NCBI GenBank assembly: GCA_900317155.1
Contig: ONFO01000012.1
Location: 16,932 to 80,931 of the forward strand
Length of the DNA: 64,000 bases
Reading direction: 5' to 3'
Source of the DNA: an uncultured Bacteroidales bacterium
Lineage (GTDB): Bacteria; Bacteroidota; Bacteroidia; Bacteroidales; F082
Shown: positions 58,522 to 64,000 of the stretch, in pieces
Layout of the letters: each line of letters starts with the position of its first letter
Position numbering within the stretch: the stretch's first letter is position 1
Made by a program: the position numbers and the translations under genes
Notes under the pieces: generated by a model
The model's database searches: none
The model's input: the letters and a program-made list of their open reading frames with translations, nothing else
Told to the model about the DNA's origin: nothing

Positions 58522-61359
58522 TCAATGCGCCTCAAGCCAGTTGCTTCCTGTGTTCATCTCCACCACGACTGGTACTGAAAGCGGCAAAGCATTTACCATC
58601 TTATCGTTGACGATGGCTTTCAGCGTGTCGAGCTCGTCGAGATGTGCGTCGAAGACCAATTCGTCGTGTACTTGAAGAATCATCTTCGACTGCATCTTCA
58701 AGCGTTCCAGCTCCTGATGGATGCCTATCATGGCAATCTTGATCATGTCGGCGGAACTGCCTTGGATGGGTGCGTTGATGGCGTTGCGTTCGGCGAAGCC
58801 GCGCACCACGCTATTGGCGCCATTGATGTCGCGCAGGTAACGGCGGCGGCCCAAGATGGTCTCGGCATAGCCGCGTTCACGCGCCAAGGCAATGCTACGG
58901 TTCATGTATTCCTTGATGCCCGCATACTCTTCGAAGTATTTCTTAATGATGTCGGCGGCCTCGCTGCGCGAGAGCTCCATGCGCTCGGCCAGACCGAAAG
59001 CCGACATGCCGTAGATGATGCCGAAGTTGACGGCCTTGGCGCGGCTGCGTTGCTCCTTGGTGACTTGCTCCATGGGCACGTGGAACACCTTGGCCGCAGT
59101 GGCAGCATGAATGTCGTGGCCGAGGTTGAAGTCGTTCACCATGGCGGGGTCTTGACTCAAATGGGCGATGATGCGCAATTCGATTTGGCTGTAGTCGGCG
59201 GCCAAAAGCGTGTATTGCGGACTACGTGGCACGAATGCCCTACGTATCTCGCGACCTTTCTCAGTACGAACAGGAATGTTCTGCAAATTGGGGTTGTTCG
59301 AACTCAAGCGCCCAGTGGCTGTCACCGCTTGGTTGTAGGAGGTGTGTATCAGTCCATCCTTCGGGTTGACCAAGGCCGGCAGCGCATCGAGGTAGGTCGA
59401 CTTCAGTTTCGTAAACGAACGGTAGTCCAGAATCATTTGGATGATAGGGTGCTTGTGCGACAGTTTCTGCAAGACATCCTCGCCTGTGGCATATTGCCCC
59501 GTCTTGGTTTTCTTGGCTTTCTCGTCGATTTTCAGTTTCTCGAAGAGGATTTCACCCAGCTGCTTTGGCGAAGCAATATTGAAGGGCGTGCCAGCAGCTT
59601 GGTAGATTTGTTCCTCAATCTTCCGAATCTCTTTGCCAAACTCCTCGCTGATTTGTTGCAGGTTCTCTGTGTCGATTTTCACGCCGTTAGCCTCCATACG
59701 ACTCAGCACGGGCACCAGCGGCATCTCAATCTCGTAAAACAGCTTCTCCACACCGTTTTCCTTCAGCAAGGGCATCAGCTTCTCGTAGAGTTGTAGCGTG
59801 ATGTCGGCATCCTCGGCGGCGTATTCCTTCACCTGTTCCACTGGCACATCGCGCATGGTTTTCTGCTGACGGCCTTTGCCAATCAAGTCCTCAATGGGGA
59901 TGGTGAGGTAGTTGAGGTAGACCTCGGCAAGGTAGTCCATGTTGTGGCGTTGCTCGGGTTCGAGGAGGTAATGCGCCAGCATGGTGTCGAACATCGGGCC
60001 TTTTACGCTGATGCCGTATTGTGCCAGCATGGAGATGTCGTATTTCAGGTTCTGCCCGATTTTCTGGATGCCCTCGTTTTCAAACAAAGGCCGCAACAGC
60101 TCCAGTTTCTTCTGACATGCTTCACGATCGGCGGGCATGGACAGATACCACGCCTCATGTGCCTTGATGGAGAAGGAAAGCCCCACTAATTCGGCGGAAT
60201 ACACGTCAATGTTGGTCGTTTCGGTGTCGAAGACGAACTGCTTTTGTTTGCACAGCAAGTCAACCAAAGACTTAATGTCGGCATCGTTTTCTACAAGCTT
60301 ATAGTCATGCGGCACCGTCTTGGCCGAGTCCTTGTCGGAAAACTCCAATAGTCCGCTGTTGTCGCCTTGATGGAAGAGGTCAAACTCGCTTGAGGGCGGC
60401 GTTGTTGAAAACAAATTGGGCGCTGAAGGCTTGGGGGTAGGTGTTTCTGCTTGCGGCACATCACCATGGGCTTTCTTATAGTCATCCAAAAACCGTTTGG
60501 CGAAAGTCTTGAACTCCAGTTCCTCAAACAAGGCCATCAGTGTAGGCACATCGGGTTCCTTGGCTTTCAGTTCCTCTTCGCTGAACTCGACAGGCACTTC
60601 CAAATTAATTGTGGCCAAGGCCTTCGACATCAATCCTTGTTCGGCGAAGTTGATGACGTTTTCCTTCTGTTTCCCTTTCAGTTCATCGGCGTGGGCGATG
60701 AGGTTCTCCACGCTGCCGTATTTCTGCACCAACTGCGCTGCGGTCTTCTCTCCAATGCCTGGTATGCCCGGAATGTTGTCGGCGGCATCGCCCCAAAGAC
60801 CGAGGATGTCGATAAGTTGCTTGGGTTCCTTGATGCCATAACGTTCGCACACCTCTTTCGGTCCCCAAACCTGTGCTGGCTCACCGAATTTGGCGGGTTT
60901 GTAGAGCAAAATTTTGTCGGTTACCAATTGTCCAAAGTCCTTGTCTGGGGTCATCATATAGGTGATAAAGCCTTGTTGTTCTGCTTTCTTCGAAAGTGTG
61001 CCGATAACATCGTCGGCCTCGTAGCCTTCCACGCCGTAGACGGGGATGTTGAAGGCCTCGATGAGCCTGATGATATAAGGTATGGAGTCGCGCAGGTCGT
61101 CGGGCATCTTCTCGCGGTTGGCCTTGTATTCGCTGTATTCGGCCTGTCGTTGCGCGGTGCCTGACACGTCGAAGGCCACACCGATGTGGGTAGGCTTCTC
61201 TTTTTGCAGGATCTCGTAGAGCGAGTTCAAGAAGCCCATCACCGCCGAGGTGTTGACCCCTTTCGAGTTCATTCGCGGGTTCTTGCTGAGTGCGAAGAAA
61301 GCTCTGTATATCAGTGCGTAGGCATCTAAGAGGAAAAGTTTTTTTTCTGTGTTTTCCAT
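58522..61359 (-). CDS. polA: DNA polymerase I
   Basis: 945 aa. Three domains are intact. The 5'-3' exonuclease (1 to about 290) has LFLLDAYALIYRAFFAL and PGIPGIGEKTAAQLV. The 3'-5' exonuclease has FVFDTETTN near 377, IGQNLKYD and YAAEDADITLQLY, so proofreading residues are present. The polymerase has motif A AADYSQIELRIIAHLS (about 720), the O-helix KAVNFGIIYGMSAFGLA with Phe as in E. coli, and motif C QVHDELVF (about 900). It acts in Okazaki fragment maturation and repair. Upstream only a weak minus-strand TATTTTTA at 61379-61386 is seen. Confidence 0.97.
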   Translation of the reverse strand: MENTEKKLFLLDAYALIYRAFFALSKNPRMNSKGVNTSAVMGFLNSLYEILQKEKPTHIGVAFDVSGTAQRQAEYSEYKANREKMPDDLRDSIPYIIRLIEAFNIPVYGVEGYEADDVIGTLSKKAEQQGFITYMMTPDKDFGQLVTDKILLYKPAKFGEPAQVWGPKEVCERYGIKEPKQLIDILGLWGDAADNIPGIPGIGEKTAAQLVQKYGSVENLIAHADELKGKQKENVINFAEQGLMSKALATINLEVPVEFSEEELKAKEPDVPTLMALFEELEFKTFAKRFLDDYKKAHGDVPQAETPTPKPSAPNLFSTTPPSSEFDLFHQGDNSGLLEFSDKDSAKTVPHDYKLVENDADIKSLVDLLCKQKQFVFDTETTNIDVYSAELVGLSFSIKAHEAWYLSMPADREACQKKLELLRPLFENEGIQKIGQNLKYDISMLAQYGISVKGPMFDTMLAHYLLEPEQRHNMDYLAEVYLNYLTIPIEDLIGKGRQQKTMRDVPVEQVKEYAAEDADITLQLYEKLMPLLKENGVEKLFYEIEMPLVPVLSRMEANGVKIDTENLQQISEEFGKEIRKIEEQIYQAAGTPFNIASPKQLGEILFEKLKIDEKAKKTKTGQYATGEDVLQKLSHKHPIIQMILDYRSFTKLKSTYLDALPALVNPKDGLIHTSYNQAVTATGRLSSNNPNLQNIPVRTEKGREIRRAFVPRSPQYTLLAADYSQIELRIIAHLSQDPAMVNDFNLGHDIHAATAAKVFHVPMEQVTKEQRSRAKAVNFGIIYGMSAFGLAERMELSRSEAADIIKKYFEEYAGIKEYMNRSIALARERGYAETILGRRRYLRDINGANSVVRGFAERNAINAPIQGSSADMIKIAMIGIHQELERLKMQSKMILQVHDELVFDAHLDELDTLKAIVNDKMVNALPLSVPVVVEMNTGSNWLEAH

Positions 61360-61420
61360 AGGGTTCGTTTTGATGGGGTAAAAATACGAAGTTTCGGAAT
61401 ACCATAGATGGGATTTTTGC

Positions 61421-61428
61421 TATTTTTG
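61421..61428 (+). promoter_or_regulatory. -7 element directly before the third TPR-HTH gene
   Basis: TATTTTTG, CAGGC, then ATG at 61434. The element-to-start spacing of 5 nt and the CAGGC are the same as at 5040-5053. Confidence 0.65.
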
Positions 61429-61433
61429 CAGGC

Positions 61434-63845
61434 ATGAAACGTTTTGGATGGATAGGGTTTATGGTTTTGTTGTTCTGTGCCGCCTGCACATCAAGAGCCA
61501 AGGTCGCTGAGCATGGGCGAAGCGAAGAAGGACCGAATCCAGAGTTATCCGCCATCGACAGCCTGATGTGGCGACAGCCCGACAGCGCCTTGGCGGTGCT
61601 GCAGCAGTTTGCAGCCAGTCCCAAAGCCGACAGCCTCGATGAGTTGAATGGGCATTACTGCCAGCTGCTGATTTCGGAGCTGCTGTATAAGAACTATTAT
61701 GACCAAAGCAACCGAGAAGAGTTGTTACATGCAGTGGATTATTTTGATTCGATAGTGGCAGATGGCACAGACATACGCAAAACAGACGCACACGGTTTGT
61801 CCATACAGAAGCAGAATGTTTTTTTTGATGCAAGGACACATTATATTAATGGTGCTGGGTATTATGAGCGAGGAGAAGTTGTAAACGCTTGTGCGGAATA
61901 CTTAAAGGCTTTGGAAATGATGGAGGAACAATTTGAAGAGAAAGCACTAACGGGAAAGAAAGCTGTTTTTATGTTTTATATTTATAATAGGCTTTTGGAA
62001 TTGTTTTCAGCACAATTTATGATGGATCCAGCCCTTACTTGTGGTGAAAATGCTTTGGCATATTGCCGAAAAGTTCCTTCTTTATCCAAAGAAATTCCCA
62101 ATACATATTTTCATATCGGGAAACAATACGACAAAAAAGGAGAAATAGACATTGCAAGGTATTATTATGAGATGGCAATAGAAGAAATGCCTGATACTAA
62201 TAGTCCTATCTACAGGGATGCCGTTTCCATGAAAGTACTTTGCGACTATCAGTTAGGTTTAGGAGCCGAACAATCACTGAAGACAATGAAACAGAGCCTT
62301 GCTTCTGTAAAAGATGAGAGAGAGAAGGTCGCCCGTTTTTTGGTCATAGGATCGGTTTATTCCGAGGAAGGCATTTACGATTCGGCACTTCGTTACTTTG
62401 AATTTGTTTTTAATAATGAGACAGATGCAACTTATAAAATCAGGGCTGCGGAAAGCCTTCGTGTTGTTTATGACAGTCTTGGCGACAAAGAAAAGGCAAA
62501 TGAGTTTATGCGTTATTTGACAGATCATAAGGAATCGGAGGGTGAAAACAAGGCATTGGTTTCGAAGCTTGAAGATTTGTTCAAGACTTATACTATCCAG
62601 AAACAGGAAAAAGAAGCTGAAACGAAGCGTGAGACAGCAATAAAAAAAGTCTTGGGAGTTATTATCCCTACTGCCGCAGTGTTAGCTTTGATTATTATTG
62701 TTTTGGCAAGACTAAGAAGCAAGAGACTGCTGAAAGAACAACAAGAGGAAGCAGATAGAATACTTGGAGAAACAGAGCAAGAGCATGAGAAGGAATTGAG
62801 GCTTTGGCAGGCCGAGGCTGATAGGATGTTGGAAGAAACAAAGAAGAAATATGAGGAAGAACTGAGACAACTGAAAGCAGAAACCGAACAACAGTTGGAG
62901 GAGGTGGAAAGGAAGCATCAACAGTGGATGGCAAAGACAAAAGAACGACACGAGGAAGAATTGAGAGCACAGAGAGACCAGTCGGAAAAGGAGATAGAGA
63001 AGACCAAGAAGCGGCATAAGGAAGAGTTGGAAATAGAGCGGCTGGCCTACCAGAAGGAACAAGAAGCATTGCGACAAAACCTACAACAGCGTGAAGCGCA
63101 AGTAAGTGCATTGGAAAAGGTCTTGGAGCAACAAAGCAAAGAGGCGGCTAAACAACGTGCGGCATTCCTGGATGAAGAAATCTGCCAACGTATCTTAGCA
63201 TTATTACATGGCAAACATATCACCTCCCGCGATACTTCCTTCCAACATGGTATCGGTCTCAAAGTAGAGGATTTCAAGCTACTCAAAGATGCCGTGGAAA
63301 GACATTATAAGGGTTTTGACAATATGCTGTTGAGCCAATGTGCGAGTTTGAAACAGAGCGACCTCTCGTTATGCCACCTGCATCTGTTGGGATTGAATGA
63401 GGGAGAGATTGGAGCGTTGAAAGACCGGACTTATTCGGCCATCAAGAAACAGAATGAGAACCTTCAGGAGAAGATTGGGTTGGAAGAAAGCTTGTCTGCC
63501 TATGTTTTGAAGGTAGCGGAAGGGCTGTGCGGTTCCCAAAATGTCAATCAAAAAGAAAAGGGAAATATGTCTTTGCCACAGAAAATGAATGGTTTTGAGG
63601 GTCAAACGGAAGGAATTTCACAAGAAAGTACATTGAAAAGTACATTGAAAGATACATTGAAAGGTACACAGAAAACAATCGTTGAAATCATCATCAGTAA
63701 TCCCAATGTTACCATTCCAGAAGTCGCCAGACAATTAGACTTAAATCCTCGTGGAATTGCCAAACATTTCAAAGTGCTTCAAGATAAAGGTGTTATCTGT
63801 CGTGTTGGACCTGATAAGGGTGGACACTGGGAAGTGATTGGATGA
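61434..63845 (+). CDS. Lipoprotein-TPR-TM-coiled-coil-HTH regulator, paralogue 3, with C-terminal winged helix
   Basis: 803 aa. MKRFGWIGFMVLLFCAAC gives a lipobox Cys18. The TPR-like region (SLMWRQPDSALAVLQQFAAS, SELLYKNYYD, AGYYERGEVVNACAEYLKAL) runs to about 395. One membrane helix GVIIPTAAVLALIIIVLARL is at about 405-427. A charged coiled coil of about 150 residues (429-582) comes next, then the family C-terminal HTH LSLCHLHLLGLNEGEIGALK with TYSAIKKQNENL. A unique addition follows: a TLKSTLKDTLKGTQKT linker and a winged helix IVEIIISNPNVTIPEVARQL through KGVICRVGPDKGGHWEVIG. That wing resembles the tail of AlbA_2/divergent-AAA proteins, so this looks like a fusion. Its downstream targets lie beyond the window. 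Confidence 0.8.
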   Translation: MKRFGWIGFMVLLFCAACTSRAKVAEHGRSEEGPNPELSAIDSLMWRQPDSALAVLQQFAASPKADSLDELNGHYCQLLISELLYKNYYDQSNREELLHAVDYFDSIVADGTDIRKTDAHGLSIQKQNVFFDARTHYINGAGYYERGEVVNACAEYLKALEMMEEQFEEKALTGKKAVFMFYIYNRLLELFSAQFMMDPALTCGENALAYCRKVPSLSKEIPNTYFHIGKQYDKKGEIDIARYYYEMAIEEMPDTNSPIYRDAVSMKVLCDYQLGLGAEQSLKTMKQSLASVKDEREKVARFLVIGSVYSEEGIYDSALRYFEFVFNNETDATYKIRAAESLRVVYDSLGDKEKANEFMRYLTDHKESEGENKALVSKLEDLFKTYTIQKQEKEAETKRETAIKKVLGVIIPTAAVLALIIIVLARLRSKRLLKEQQEEADRILGETEQEHEKELRLWQAEADRMLEETKKKYEEELRQLKAETEQQLEEVERKHQQWMAKTKERHEEELRAQRDQSEKEIEKTKKRHKEELEIERLAYQKEQEALRQNLQQREAQVSALEKVLEQQSKEAAKQRAAFLDEEICQRILALLHGKHITSRDTSFQHGIGLKVEDFKLLKDAVERHYKGFDNMLLSQCASLKQSDLSLCHLHLLGLNEGEIGALKDRTYSAIKKQNENLQEKIGLEESLSAYVLKVAEGLCGSQNVNQKEKGNMSLPQKMNGFEGQTEGISQESTLKSTLKDTLKGTQKTIVEIIISNPNVTIPEVARQLDLNPRGIAKHFKVLQDKGVICRVGPDKGGHWEVIG
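63630..63677 (+). repeat. 12-bp tandem repeats in the linker of TPR-HTH paralogue 3
   Basis: Units ACATTGAAAAGT, ACATTGAAAGAT, ACATTGAAAGGT and a diverged ACACAGAAAACA encode TLKS, TLKD, TLKG, TQKT. They join the family HTH domain to the extra winged helix. Confidence 0.85.
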
Positions 63846-64000
63846 TTTTGGCACCTTAATTAAAAAGAAAGTGACTCTACTTGACCTCGCCTTATCTGTC
63901 TGTTTTGTAAATTATTGATTATCAGCTATTCAACACAAATATAAAAGATTCCAACATTTCTCCAGCGTCGTTTTGTGATTTATGTTTTTGCGATACTCTA
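63846..64000. other. Window end, no gene seen
   Basis: 155 nt after the last gene. AT-rich; neither a TGCAAC repeat like those at 6761 and 11427 nor a clear TAnnTTTG element is present before the window ends. Confidence 0.5.

Noticed and set aside
1-64000. tRNA, rRNA, CRISPR arrays, prophage or IS transposase
   Set aside because: No matching sequence was recognised on either strand when reading through the window; a dedicated RNA or repeat scan was not possible.

Overview
The window looks like a chromosomal segment of an anaerobic member of the Bacteroidota, most likely the order Bacteroidales. The reasons are the many promoters with the phylum-type -7 element TAnnTTTG, a GldH lipoprotein, TonB/DUF4249, DUF3244, DUF4468 and GIN-domain proteins, weak or absent Shine-Dalgarno sequences, and a HydF [FeFe]-hydrogenase maturase. 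I found no rRNA, tRNA, CRISPR array, phage or canonical insertion sequence. Family names are recognised from the sequence by eye; no database was searched.

Layout. 1-4.9 kb (minus strand): a DASS anion transporter cut by the window edge, a CYTH triphosphatase-like protein, a second protein that may be a divergent CYTH, then a lamin-tail lipoprotein and an OprO/P-type porin. 5.0-13.7 kb (plus): an accessory region with two paralogous lipoprotein-TPR-transmembrane-HTH proteins. Each is followed by a promoter of the same architecture (16-bp TGCAAC direct repeat, TTTTG, TAnnTTTG, at identical spacings). The first promoter leads into DUF3244, LytTR and lipoprotein genes; the second leads into a tandem family of small outer-membrane barrel-like proteins. 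13.8-19.7 kb: DUF4249 plus TonB receptor, asd, ribF, rlmH. 19.7-26.9 kb: GIN-domain protein, DUF4468, and the mevalonate genes (HMG-CoA reductase, a GHMP kinase probably acting as phosphomevalonate kinase, diphosphomevalonate decarboxylase, mevalonate kinase). These are interrupted by a repeat-bounded GxxExxY gene and by a lipoprotein gene with its own promoter. 26.9-36.5 kb: GtrA, an AAA ATPase, recG diverging from a TatD hydrolase, a low-molecular-weight phosphatase, hydF, two tandem SSB genes, a YjbH-like pair and a His/Cys-rich lipoprotein. 36.5-52.6 kb: zinc-ribbon protein, RNase H, phosphofructokinase, aspS, an Ig-like lipoprotein, a membrane glycosyltransferase-like protein, glmS, lemA, ricT, gldH, a class A PBP and obgE. 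52.6-64 kb: a GtrA/GT2/DUF6056 module, PAP2, SAM hydroxide adenosyltransferase, PhoH, polA, and a third, larger TPR-TM-HTH paralogue with an extra winged-helix domain.

The strongest candidate for something undescribed is the family of three membrane-spanning TPR-HTH proteins. All three start only 4-5 nt after a TAnnTTTG element, so their mRNAs are probably leaderless. All carry a palindromic repeat in the linker after the lipobox. Two sit directly upstream of the matching promoter modules. A simple model is a membrane one-component sensor that senses in the periplasm and activates adjacent exported-protein genes by binding the TGCAAC repeats. A second theme is dispersed palindromes: several families lie inside genes in frame, including three copies of one 28-bp repeat read in three different ways.
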